A stretch of 23,659 nt of DNA from an uncultured Lentisphaeria bacterium. Its GTDB lineage: Bacteria > Verrucomicrobiota > Lentisphaeria > JABSQK01 > CAJWLW01. The position numbers were made by a program, and so were the translations under genes. The DNA lies in the NCBI GenBank assembly GCA_913042885.1, contig CAJWLW010000040.1, forward strand, positions 1 to 23,659, given 5' to 3'. Below the pieces are notes generated by a model. It saw only the letters and a list, made by a program, of their open reading frames with translations. It ran no database searches and was not told the origin of the DNA. This document shows positions 15,250 to 22,878 of this stretch, piece by piece; position 1 is the stretch's first letter; each line of letters opens with the position of its first letter.

Positions 15250-16815
15250 CTACCAATGCGTCGGCGCATAATCCTTCAGGAACTGACCCCATATATGTTC
15301 CCCGGTGAGGAAGCCCGAGAAGATTGGATCGCAGATCCGGGCCGCTGCGTCGACGCGATCGAGCGGGGGATGAAACCGGTGCTCCGCGATCTTGCGCTCC
15401 GCGATCTCCACCGGATCCTCATCGGTGATCCAGCCGGTATCGACGCTGTTCATGTGGATACCGTCCTTGAAGTAATCCGACGCCGACGTCCGGGTCATCA
15501 TATTCAACGCCGCTTTCGCCATGTTGGTGTGCGGATGCTTGTCGGTCTTCAGCGCGCGATAGAATTGCCCTTCCATCGCCGACACGTTGACGATGTGTTT
15601 GTCGCGTGACGGCTGGCGCAGCATCAGCGGCTTCAACCTGGCATTGAGAATGAACGGCGCGACCGCGTTGACGAGGTGCACCTGAAGCAGCTCGACAGCT
15701 GAGACTTCGTCGAGCTTCAATCGCCAACTGTTTTTCGCGCGCAAATCAATCTGCTGCAAATCAGCGTCTAGCTGGCCGGCCGGAAACAATTGATTGCTGG
15801 GCTGCAGTTCAGCATCAGACGGGCCCTTCACTGAGATCGTCGCGAAACTTCCGTAATCGGCCAACTCGGCGCCGGCATCGAGCTCCGATGTACGGCATTG
15901 CTCGCGCAGCATCTCGAAGTTACCGACGACCGCGCGCACTGGCGCCGGCAACTCGTCCAGCGAGTTGGTCTCGGCGGCTTTGAGATGCGCGTAAAAATCA
16001 GCCGGACGCCTGACCGTCTGGCAAGCGTTGTTCAAGATAAAATCGAGTCGGTCATACGTGGCATTGACGTGCTCCGCGAAGGTCTCGACGCTCGGCGTGT
16101 GCGCCAGGTCGAGCCCGTAGATCTGCAGCCGCTCAGACCAGCTCGCAAAATCCGGTTCGTTGGCGTAGCGCGCCACTGCATCACGAGGGAACCGGGTAAG
16201 CGCGATTACCTGGGCGCCAGCCCGTAGCAACATGATCGCAGCCTGATACCCGATCTTGACGCGAGCCCCGGTAATAATCGCAACGCGCCCCTGGAGATCT
16301 GCCGTCTGATGACGCTTGCGCCAGTTCAACTCAGCACAGTCGAGACACAGCCGGTCATAAAAGAAATGCACCTGCGTGTAGCGCACCTTACAAACGTAGC
16401 AGATCCTCGACTCCTGCAATTCAGTTGGTGCTACCGTCTCGACAGCAGCGGGCAACGCGTTGGTGCCATCCCCCGGCAGCGGTGTTGGGTAGACCAATTC
16501 CAATCGCTGTTTCCGAATGCCGGTAGCGGCCAGCAATTCTTCGTCCTCGTCCTCGACGATCTTGCGTTGCCGTCTTTTTTCGCGCCGATTTGCCTTCCAG
16601 AATACGCGGAGTTCGTCTATTTCCGGCTTCGACGCTCGTCCGGCTGCGGTCAACAACTGGATCCGAATATCATGGGGCATCTGCAGCAACAGCCCCCGGT
16701 CCGCAACGATCGCCTGCAGCAATGCCAGGCTGTCGCCGACACGTTCCAGCAAATCGCTCTCGGCCATCGACTCCCAATCAACGTCGCCTGTATCGTCTGC
16801 CTCATTATCCGCCAT
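15250..16815 (-). CDS. Large SDR-fold protein with N-terminal four-cysteine zinc-binding module
   Basis: The 521-residue protein has three parts. Residues 1-130 are helical and highly charged, with a basic patch KANRREKRRQRK near 74-85. Residues 139-160 hold two CxxC knuckles (C139/C142 and C157/C160), a likely zinc-ribbon. From about 175 there is an SDR Rossmann domain with GRVAIITGARVKIG. Key SDR positions deviate: the glycine motif reads TGARVKIG, NNAG reads NNAC (262-265), Ser412 is kept in NVSAMEG, and the YxxxK motif reads TNMAK (Thr430, Lys434), so the catalytic Tyr is absent. I recall similar TNMAK proteins as a separate SDR family, so this may be ancestral and not a mutation. Function is unknown. 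No clear ribosome site is seen. Confidence 0.85.
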   Translation of the reverse strand: MADNEADDTGDVDWESMAESDLLERVGDSLALLQAIVADRGLLLQMPHDIRIQLLTAAGRASKPEIDELRVFWKANRREKRRQRKIVEDEDEELLAATGIRKQRLELVYPTPLPGDGTNALPAAVETVAPTELQESRICYVCKVRYTQVHFFYDRLCLDCAELNWRKRHQTADLQGRVAIITGARVKIGYQAAIMLLRAGAQVIALTRFPRDAVARYANEPDFASWSERLQIYGLDLAHTPSVETFAEHVNATYDRLDFILNNACQTVRRPADFYAHLKAAETNSLDELPAPVRAVVGNFEMLREQCRTSELDAGAELADYGSFATISVKGPSDAELQPSNQLFPAGQLDADLQQIDLRAKNSWRLKLDEVSAVELLQVHLVNAVAPFILNARLKPLMLRQPSRDKHIVNVSAMEGQFYRALKTDKHPHTNMAKAALNMMTRTSASDYFKDGIHMNSVDTGWITDEDPVEIAERKIAEHRFHPPLDRVDAAARICDPIFSGFLTGEHIWGQFLKDYAPTHW

Positions 16816-16850
16816 GGAATCGCTCAGTTAATCCTCGTTCAATTGTCGAC

Positions 16851-16988
16851 TTATTCCTGAACAAGCCGGCTCTCCGCTTCGATCTCCGTTGCCAGGACGT
16901 GTTCGCTACCGGGAGGGAAGGTTACTGCGTCTTCGCGGGCGTTGGTGGTTTCCACGCATACCATGCCGGGGTACTCGTCATCAAATAG
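16851..16988 (-). pseudogene. 3' remnant of a D-hexose-6-phosphate mutarotase gene
   Basis: Between two minus-strand SDR genes, one frame ends at TAA 16851-16853. It encodes a tail of about 45 residues including FDDEYPGMVCVETTNA, EDAVTFPPGSEHVLATEI and ESRLVQE. This is the C-terminal end of glucose-6-phosphate 1-epimerase/aldose 1-epimerase proteins (family pattern M-V-C-V-E-x-x-N-A then V-x-L-x-P-G). The remaining approximately 240 codons are missing; upstream the frame runs directly into the end of the SDR gene at 17008. There is no start codon in the conserved part. The sequence is otherwise undamaged. Confidence 0.7.
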
Positions 16989-17007
16989 CGCATCAGCTTG
17001 ACAACCG

Positions 17008-17781
17008 TCACACTTTCGCGATCAAACCGCCGTCGACCACCAGTGACGAACCCGTGACAAAGGACGAATCGTCGCCGGCAAGGAATACGGCGCACTTCGC
17101 AACCTCAGAGGTCGTCCCCATCCGATTGAGGCAGTGCATCGCACCGGCTTCCTGGCGTGCGGCAGCGGGATCCGGCTGGGTCTCGAAGTAGGCGTCGCAC
17201 AACGGCGTGTTGATGTAGCCCGGGCAAATGCAGTTCGCCCGAATATTCTTGTCACCGTAGTCGCAGGCAATGCTTTTGACCAGCATATGCAGGCCCCCCT
17301 TGGCGGTACAATAGGCGGCCAGTTCCGGCTCGGCGACGTGGCTCAATGCTGAGCCCATTACGACGATGCTGCCGCCGGCCGCGCCATTTTCGAGCATCGC
17401 CTCGACGGCGTGTTTACAGCAAAAGAAAGCGCCGCGCTGATTAACGCTCATCAGGCGATCAAATTCATCCTCGGTCGTTTCGGTCAAAGTCTTTTCAATC
17501 TGAATCCCGGCGTTCGCGACGAAAACGTCCAGGCGTCCGAAGCGCTCCAATGTATCAGCGATCAGCGCCTGGATATCGCGCACCTGCGACACGTCGGTGT
17601 GCGTGAATACGGCATCGCCGCCGGCAGCACAAACCTCGTCGACGATTTGCTGACCGTCCACGTCCGTCACGTCGGCCGAGATGACCTGCGCACCCTCGAC
17701 ACCGAACTCACGCACAATCGCTTCACCGATTCCCGAGGCGCCGCCCGTGACAATGGCGACTTTGTCTTTGAGCTTGCTCAT
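17008..17781 (-). CDS. SDR family NAD(P)-dependent oxidoreductase (sugar dehydrogenase type)
   Basis: This 257-residue classical SDR has TGGASGIG at 12-19, NAG at about 90-92, catalytic Ser144, and YCTAK with Tyr157 and Lys161. The C-terminal FVTGSSLVVDGG is intact. An Asp in SADVTD at the end of the second strand suggests NAD. GAGGGGAG immediately precedes the ATG at 17781. The nearest known activities are glucose/fucose-type sugar or keto-deoxy-sugar-acid dehydrogenases. It lies downstream of the galactonate-dehydratase-like gene on the same strand, with a 149-base gap holding no recognised gene. Confidence 0.92.
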   Translation of the reverse strand: MSKLKDKVAIVTGGASGIGEAIVREFGVEGAQVISADVTDVDGQQIVDEVCAAGGDAVFTHTDVSQVRDIQALIADTLERFGRLDVFVANAGIQIEKTLTETTEDEFDRLMSVNQRGAFFCCKHAVEAMLENGAAGGSIVVMGSALSHVAEPELAAYCTAKGGLHMLVKSIACDYGDKNIRANCICPGYINTPLCDAYFETQPDPAAARQEAGAMHCLNRMGTTSEVAKCAVFLAGDDSSFVTGSSLVVDGGLIAKV

Positions 17782-17930
17782 ACTCCCCTCACCTATTCAG
17801 TTCTATGTCGAAATCATAGCTGTCCTCGACGTCCAGAATATGTGGCAGGGCGCATTCCTGCCGGTAATCGAGAACTATAGGGCTGGTTCTTGGCTCAGTG
17901 ATTCCAGACAGGTACGGAGCAGAGGGCGTG

Positions 17931-19103
17931 TCAATATAACGGTGTGGATCCATCGACCTTTGGCATACGCCCTTTGCCGCCCAGCGCCACGTGACGGGCA
18001 TGGTCGCGGACCACCTCCATATCCAGCTCAACACCGAGCCCCGGGCGTTTCTCGAGCTCGAGAACATCGATATGACCGTCGACGAACGGCACCGCCAGCG
18101 ACTGAATCTTGTCGAACCAGGGCAGCAGCCGGCAGTGCTCGAGGATCAGAAAATTCGGCATCGCCGCGGACGCATGCGCGGCAGCGGCAAGCGCCACAGG
18201 GCCATACGGATTGTGGGGCGCCACCTCGATGCCGTAGATTTCTGCGAAGCTCGCAATCCGCATCATTTCGCTGATACCCCCGGCGTGGCTGATATCCGCC
18301 TGGCAGACGTCGATGGCCTGCTGCTCAAACCACGGCCGGAAATCCCAACGCGTCATCTGCCGTTCGCCGAGCGCGATTCTTACGCCTGGGAAATCCCGTT
18401 TCAGCCGCAGCGTCGGTTCGATCGTCTCCATCGGCAGCACCTCCTCGACGAACATCATGTCGAGCGGCTCCAAAGCTTCGACCAGGCGATGGCCGGATTG
18501 CGGGTCGAACAGGCCGTGACAATCGATCATCAGCCCTGCCTCGGGCCCCAAAGCCTCTCGCAACAAACGAAAGTCCGCAACCGCAACGTCGATCTGTCTC
18601 GCGTAATCCATGGGCTCAACGAAGACACCGACGCCGTGCTTGAATGCATCGAACCCCATTTCCAGAGATGTCGCCGCCTTTTCTTCGAGTGTCAGACCGC
18701 AGAACTCCGGACCACTGCGCACATAGCAGCGCACCTTCTCACGCACCTTGCCACCCAGCATTTTAAAAACGGGCAAACCCGCAGCCTTGCCGGCAATATC
18801 CCACAGCGCCTGGTCGATGCCGCTCATGGCGCTGGTGTGCACGACACCGCGACGCCACCAAAAATCGCGAAAGCCCGACTGCCAGATGCGCTCGATATCG
18901 GTCGGGTCCATGCCGAGCAGCCGCGGCTTGATCTCGCTCTCGATCTGCGCAATCACCGCCTGCTCGTGGTATTCGGTAGTGGCTTCACCAATACCGGTGA
19001 TGCCGGCATCCGTATCGATTTCAACGAACACCCAGTTGCGGGCAATCGCTCCGTCGTCGCGAAATATGGCAACACAAGTTGGCCTGATATCGGTTATTTT
19101 CAT
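17931..19103 (-). CDS. Mandelate racemase/muconate lactonizing enzyme family, galactonate-dehydratase-like
   Basis: This 390-residue enolase-superfamily enzyme should dehydrate an acid sugar to a 2-keto-3-deoxy acid. Magnesium ligands are Asp194 (LMIDCHG), Glu220 (MFVEEV) and Glu247 (IALGER). The base dyad is Asp270 (CQADISHAGG) and His297 (APHNPYGP). The usual KxK of many members reads FKHG near 164-167, as expected for the galactonate dehydratase branch, which relies on the Asp-His dyad. The exact sugar acid (galactonate, fuconate, gluconate or other) cannot be fixed. The product ends in PLY without the common DGSxxxW tail. Neighbouring SDR, lactonase-type and mutarotase remnants support a sugar-acid pathway. 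Confidence 0.92.
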   Translation of the reverse strand: MKITDIRPTCVAIFRDDGAIARNWVFVEIDTDAGITGIGEATTEYHEQAVIAQIESEIKPRLLGMDPTDIERIWQSGFRDFWWRRGVVHTSAMSGIDQALWDIAGKAAGLPVFKMLGGKVREKVRCYVRSGPEFCGLTLEEKAATSLEMGFDAFKHGVGVFVEPMDYARQIDVAVADFRLLREALGPEAGLMIDCHGLFDPQSGHRLVEALEPLDMMFVEEVLPMETIEPTLRLKRDFPGVRIALGERQMTRWDFRPWFEQQAIDVCQADISHAGGISEMMRIASFAEIYGIEVAPHNPYGPVALAAAAHASAAMPNFLILEHCRLLPWFDKIQSLAVPFVDGHIDVLELEKRPGLGVELDMEVVRDHARHVALGGKGRMPKVDGSTPLY

Positions 19104-19179
19104 GATAGGAAAGTACTCGCTGTAGGGTAAAGATCACGCCGGTCTGAAAAATCGGTCGATCCCAATCTGCCAACGCGGG

Positions 19180-21009
19180 CTACTGCAATTTTTCCAATGC
19201 CTTTGCGAGGTGCTCGAGCACCTGCTTGTCCTGTTCGACCGCCCGGCGTTCGGTCAGCACCTTGAGGGCCCGCCGATCACCACGCTTGCCGAGCGCCATG
19301 CAAACTCGAAAACGCACACCCGGGTCCTGGTCGTCCACGGCGCCCGCGAGCACGTTGTACGCTTCATCGCCGGGAATCATTCCAAGTGAATTGATGGCTT
19401 CGCGCCGGTGCCGCTTTTCGGAGGAAGCCAGCACGCCTCGCAGACCTGCCGCCGAACTTTCGTCATTCACTCGCGCCAGCGCGTTGACTGCCTCCCAGCG
19501 CCGCCACGAATCGGCATCCTTCAGCCCCTTGTGTATCGCCGGCAGACATTCAGGCATATGAAGCATCGACATCCCGACGAACGCATTCCAGCGCTGCGCT
19601 TCGTCGGTCGACTTGCTCAATTCGAGCACCAACTCCTTTGCCCTGGTCGTGTCCGGATACTGATTCAGCGCCCACATGGCGCGCCAGCGTACGTGTGAGT
19701 CCCCATCGTTCACGACGCGCTCGACGACTGACTCGACCGCCGCTTCATCGCGCATGTAGCCCTGGATGTTCACCATTTCCCAGCGGACAGTGAAGTCCGG
19801 GTCTTTCATACGCTTCAGCATCGCCGGCGTCGCCGCCTTACCGATAGCCAGGATTTCATCACGCGCGGCTTGCCGGTCTGGGTTATTCTTGAGTTTGTCG
19901 ATCAGCGTGTTGACGCGGCGATTGAAAGCCGGGCTCGGCTCACCCCCGGTAGCGACCCGGCGGTTCTCGAACCAGTTGCCGCGCGCCCGGTACAACTCAA
20001 CGCCGGTCATCGATTGCTCGATAGCTTTCAGCTTCTTCTCGGCGCGACTGGCGATAGCGGGAAAATGGTGGAACTGCGTACGCAACTGCCACCACGCCTC
20101 ATAGGCACGGCCAGATTCGGCAGCTGGTATGCGGAGCGCTTCGGCCATCAAATCTTCGCCACGCTTCTTGATATTTTCGCTCATATATTGCGCCAGAGGC
20201 CCATCCATTGTCAGCAACTGGGTCGACAACAGCAAATAGTCTCCGCGCCCTATGGCCGCCGGAAAAACTTTCAGAAAATCCGCCTCGGTCATCGGCGTGC
20301 CCAGACGCTCGAATGCCTCGAACAGCACGATGTAATCCGATACCGCCGGGAACCCGTGGCCGATGCGCTGCACTTCACGGTACATCGTGCGTCCGCCGGC
20401 CTTTTTCAAAGTGAGAAAGCCCTGCCACGCACCACTTTTTCCAACGTAATCCTCTTCGCCGGCAACAAAAATAAACGCCTGCGCCTTGACCCGTCGCAGT
20501 GCGTCGTCGCGAACGGCAAACCGGTGGGACGGCCCGGGGCAAACGATCAGACTTCCGGCGACCTGTATTTTGAGCTGCAGTCCCGAACTGCAGAGGAAGT
20601 CCGCACCGGAAGAGAACCCGCTCAGATAAATACGATCCGGATCGATCGGAAACTTTTCCAGCACCGCGGCCAGGACATGTCGCGCGTACGCGCCGTCGTC
20701 GTGTGTTCCCTCGATTCTCCCCCACGAACGCGTGCGGCCGTTGATGCCGACAATGATGTACGGCGCCTGCTCGACAAAGTGCGACCACAAACTGATCCGT
20801 GTCAGGTTGGCGCCTTTGCTGCCGGGTGAACTGGCGCCGTGGAAATCGAGGATCAACGGCCACTTACGGCTGTCATCGAAATCCGGCGGCAGCGACACCT
20901 CATATGACGCCTCTACCCCGTCGATATCGAACTCCGGCACCCGGTACTCGACAGCCCCTGCAGTCATTGCAAGGGCGCCGGCCAGCATCATGGCAATAAT
21001 GCTTCGCAT
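19180..21009 (-). CDS. Secreted alpha/beta-hydrolase (esterase) with C-terminal HEAT-like repeats
   Basis: The start at 21009 places a clear signal peptide first (MRSIIAMMLAGALAMTAGA). An in-frame ATG at 21114 would add 35 unlike residues. The 609-residue product has an alpha/beta-hydrolase domain at about 25-240: LILDFHGASSPGS (oxyanion region), LSGFSSGAD with nucleophile Ser about 133, an acidic GEEDYVG, and IGHGFP supplying the His. This resembles feruloyl-esterase/PHB-depolymerase-type enzymes. From about 400 to the end there are at least five HEAT/PBS-lyase-like repeats, each with a D-x-x-x-x-x-R-W/F-x-A pattern (DPDFTVRWEM, DSHVRWRAMWAL, DSWRRWEAVNAL, DPGVRFRVCMAL). It probably acts outside the cytoplasm on polysaccharide esters; the repeats may bind a partner. 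A perfect TATAAT lies 15 bases before the ATG. Confidence 0.88.
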   Translation of the reverse strand: MRSIIAMMLAGALAMTAGAVEYRVPEFDIDGVEASYEVSLPPDFDDSRKWPLILDFHGASSPGSKGANLTRISLWSHFVEQAPYIIVGINGRTRSWGRIEGTHDDGAYARHVLAAVLEKFPIDPDRIYLSGFSSGADFLCSSGLQLKIQVAGSLIVCPGPSHRFAVRDDALRRVKAQAFIFVAGEEDYVGKSGAWQGFLTLKKAGGRTMYREVQRIGHGFPAVSDYIVLFEAFERLGTPMTEADFLKVFPAAIGRGDYLLLSTQLLTMDGPLAQYMSENIKKRGEDLMAEALRIPAAESGRAYEAWWQLRTQFHHFPAIASRAEKKLKAIEQSMTGVELYRARGNWFENRRVATGGEPSPAFNRRVNTLIDKLKNNPDRQAARDEILAIGKAATPAMLKRMKDPDFTVRWEMVNIQGYMRDEAAVESVVERVVNDGDSHVRWRAMWALNQYPDTTRAKELVLELSKSTDEAQRWNAFVGMSMLHMPECLPAIHKGLKDADSWRRWEAVNALARVNDESSAAGLRGVLASSEKRHRREAINSLGMIPGDEAYNVLAGAVDDQDPGVRFRVCMALGKRGDRRALKVLTERRAVEQDKQVLEHLAKALEKLQ

Positions 21010-21024
21010 AGATGAATTTAACTC

Positions 21025-21030
21025 ATTATA
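21025..21030 (-). promoter_or_regulatory. Possible -10 box for the esterase gene
   Basis: TATAAT on the minus strand ends 15 bases before the ATG at 21009, which would leave a very short leader. No good -35 match is found at 16-18 bases, so this is tentative. The whole 21010-21352 gap (343 bases) otherwise holds no gene that I can support. Confidence 0.28.
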
Positions 21031-21325
21031 GGGGGCTGTTACACTGTCCTGGAGCAACTTATTTATACGAAAGCTTTCCGGATCACACCGGTCCGCTCGC
21101 AGGCAAACCCGCAACCCGCAGTGACACCTGGACAGATTCGGATGGGCTATGGATTGTCGTCGGTATGGCGAGCCGATTGGACAAACAGTTACATAACCAA
21201 GAGCGCGCGACCTGAACCATTGTGCAACAGTGACGCCGGCTCGATGTACTTATGTAAGAAAATCTCTGACGCAAAAAGGGAGCAGTAACTTCATCAAAAT
21301 TGTCCCCGCGATTCACACAATAGTT

Positions 21326-21361
21326 GCGAAAAGAATAAACGCAGAATAGCGATCAGCGTTT
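21326..21361 (-). terminator. Weak hairpin at the end of the hydroxyacid dehydrogenase gene
   Basis: On the minus strand AAACGC (21361-21356) and GCGTTT (21342-21337) can pair across the TGA stop region. They are followed by ATTCTTTTC. The stem is short and the loop is 13 bases, so it is at best a weak terminator. Confidence 0.3.
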
Positions 21362-22342
21362 CGGCATATCCCAGCGCGGCACGACTTCCGGGTTGACGTA
21401 GGACACAGGCCACTTGTACTGTGACAGATCAATCGCCGTCTGCAGACCCAGCCGGCAAAAATCGTCCAGCAACAGGGCGTGGCGGCCGGCATTGTGCGGG
21501 GTGATGATAATGTTCGGCAGCCCCACAAGCGGATCATCCGCAGCCGCAGGCTCTTCCTCCAGCACATCAACGGCAGCGCCGGCAATCGTCCCGTTCTGCA
21601 ATGCCTTTGCCAGGGCGAGGGAATCCACGATCGGCCCCCGTGAGGTATTGATGAGGATACTGGTAGGCTTCATCCTCTCGAGCTCAGTCTCGCCGATCAG
21701 GTGATACGTCGTCTTGAGCAGTGGTACGTGCAAGGAAACGACATCCGACTGAACAAGAAGTTCCTCAAACGAAACAGAACGAACATCAAGCTCCGCCATG
21801 ACTGCCGGCTCGACCACCGGATCGTACGCCAGAAGCTCGGCACCGAATGGCTGCAACCGGGCGGCAACACCACGTGGGATATAACCGAAACCTACCAGCC
21901 CGATTGTGCTGCCATGCACCAGTGTCGGCATCGGGACGCCAACATCCCAACCGCCGGCACGGACTTCACGATCACTCCTCCCAATCTGACGGGTCATCGC
22001 CAGGATCAGGCCGATGGTGTGTTCGGATACGCCCAGCGCCGGCGCAGCCGGCGTGTTGGCAACGATGATACCCATCTCCGTTGCCTCGGCCACGGGAATG
22101 TTGTCGGTGCCACTACCACCACGAATGATCGCACCACAACGCTCGAGTTGCGGCATGATCTCGGCCGTGATCATCGGCACGCCGCCCATGTCCCAGACGA
22201 TGTCGGCGTCGGCTGCCACGTCCGCAGCCTCCTGCGGAGTCTTGGGCTGGCAATCCACAAACTCGAAGCCGGCTTCCGCCACTGCGCCCGGGAGAGAATC
22301 GATCAGGAATTGATCGTGTTTTCTAAGAAAAGCAATTTTCAT
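21353..22342 (-). CDS. D-2-hydroxyacid dehydrogenase (NAD-dependent)
   Basis: The 329-residue protein belongs to the family of phosphoglycerate, glyoxylate/hydroxypyruvate and D-lactate dehydrogenases. The NAD-binding glycine motif is GLVGFGYIPRG near 148-158. The catalytic triad is Arg235 (NTSRGPIVD), Glu264 (VLEEEP) and His283 (TPHNAGRH). The start at 22342 gives MKIAFLRKHD with GGAG six bases upstream; the in-frame ATG at 22363 lacks that. The substrate is unknown, probably a 2-hydroxy/2-keto acid such as one arising from sugar-acid breakdown. It is divergent from the reductoisomerase-like remnant across about 250 bases. Confidence 0.92.
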   Translation of the reverse strand: MKIAFLRKHDQFLIDSLPGAVAEAGFEFVDCQPKTPQEAADVAADADIVWDMGGVPMITAEIMPQLERCGAIIRGGSGTDNIPVAEATEMGIIVANTPAAPALGVSEHTIGLILAMTRQIGRSDREVRAGGWDVGVPMPTLVHGSTIGLVGFGYIPRGVAARLQPFGAELLAYDPVVEPAVMAELDVRSVSFEELLVQSDVVSLHVPLLKTTYHLIGETELERMKPTSILINTSRGPIVDSLALAKALQNGTIAGAAVDVLEEEPAAADDPLVGLPNIIITPHNAGRHALLLDDFCRLGLQTAIDLSQYKWPVSYVNPEVVPRWDMPKR

Positions 22343-22523
22343 GATTTCTCCGTAAAGTAACAACGCTCAGATTATCGATGGAACAACGTATCTCGGCAAA
22401 TCGAACATTACCGTGGAACGCCTAAACGCAAGTTCCAAAAATGGTGTACGACATAAAGGGCTTGCCCCTTCCGCGTCGTGCTTTGCCCACAAATCCCAGG
22501 TGGAGATCGTCATGTTGCGGACT

Positions 22524-22557
22524 TATAATACGCTGGGTTAACAATATCGTGTATAAT
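22524..22557 (+). promoter_or_regulatory. Two TATAAT boxes upstream of the reductoisomerase-like remnant
   Basis: Perfect TATAAT hexamers occur at 22524-22529 and 22552-22557. Only the first has a moderate -35 match (TGGAGA at 22501-22506, 17-base spacing). Either could drive the remnant and the amidohydrolase gene behind it. The rest of 22343-22589 holds no gene; a short AAGGG/CCCTT hairpin lies near 22458-22472. Confidence 0.3.
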
Positions 22558-22589
22558 TTCCCAACCCACCCATATCGGGTGTGATCCCG

Positions 22590-22803
22590 ATGGGCATCTT
22601 GAAAGACAGCAAATTCACCATGGACGCACTGGATGGCAAAACTGTCGCCATTCTCGGTTACGGCAATCAGGGCGGGTGTAAGCGTTCAACCTGCGCGACA
22701 GCGGCATCAACACAAACATCCGCAACCGCCAGGACGAATACCGCGAGCTCGCAGTAGCCAAAGACTGGGAGCCCGTCCAGATTCCTGAGTCCGCGACTCA
22801 AAC
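22590..22803 (+). pseudogene. Frameshifted and 3'-truncated ketol-acid-reductoisomerase-like gene
   Basis: The frame starting at 22590 reads MGILKDSKFTMDALDGKTVA then ILGYGNQGGC, the Rossmann start of a KARI (IlvC N-terminal) domain. It then goes out of register. From about 22684 the next frame continues the family pattern AFNLRDSGINTN and ELAVAKDWEPVQIPES. Restoring one base at about 22679 (TGTAAG to TGT-CAA-G) joins the pieces as GGCQAFNLRDSG, so a single-base deletion is the simplest explanation. The homology stops at about 22803, near residue 70 of a domain of about 180 residues plus a C-terminal knotted domain, so most of the gene is missing. The family's NADPH loop residues are untypical, so it may have been a KARI-like oxidoreductase and not a true IlvC. 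Confidence 0.75.
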
Positions 22804-22814
22804 ACTCGTAAGAC

Positions 22815-22832
22815 GAAGCGCGATTTCATCGA
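22815..22832. repeat. 18-bp direct repeat, copy 1
   Basis: GAAGCGCGATTTCATCGA is identical to bases 22881-22898, which are codons 2-7 of the amidohydrolase. This copy lies directly behind the truncated reductoisomerase-like remnant and lacks the ATG. It is followed by a run of A residues. Confidence 0.9.
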
Positions 22833-22878
22833 AAAAAAATGATCCAGGCCGACCGGCGCAAGAAAAGGGAGTCACCAT

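Noticed and set aside
17789..17930. Possible extra coding sequence between the dehydratase stop and the SDR start (minus strand, ending YDFDIELNR)
   Set aside because: It is an open frame of about 47 codons, but I recognise no family and it has no start of its own; it may be another relic.
17991..19130. 379-codon plus-strand frame opposite the galactonate-dehydratase-like gene
   Set aside because: Its length comes from GC-rich codon bias; the minus strand has all enolase-superfamily ligands.
21012..21215. 67-codon plus-strand frame in the gap before the esterase gene
   Set aside because: It has no ribosome site, no recognisable domain, and lies over the probable promoter of the divergent gene.
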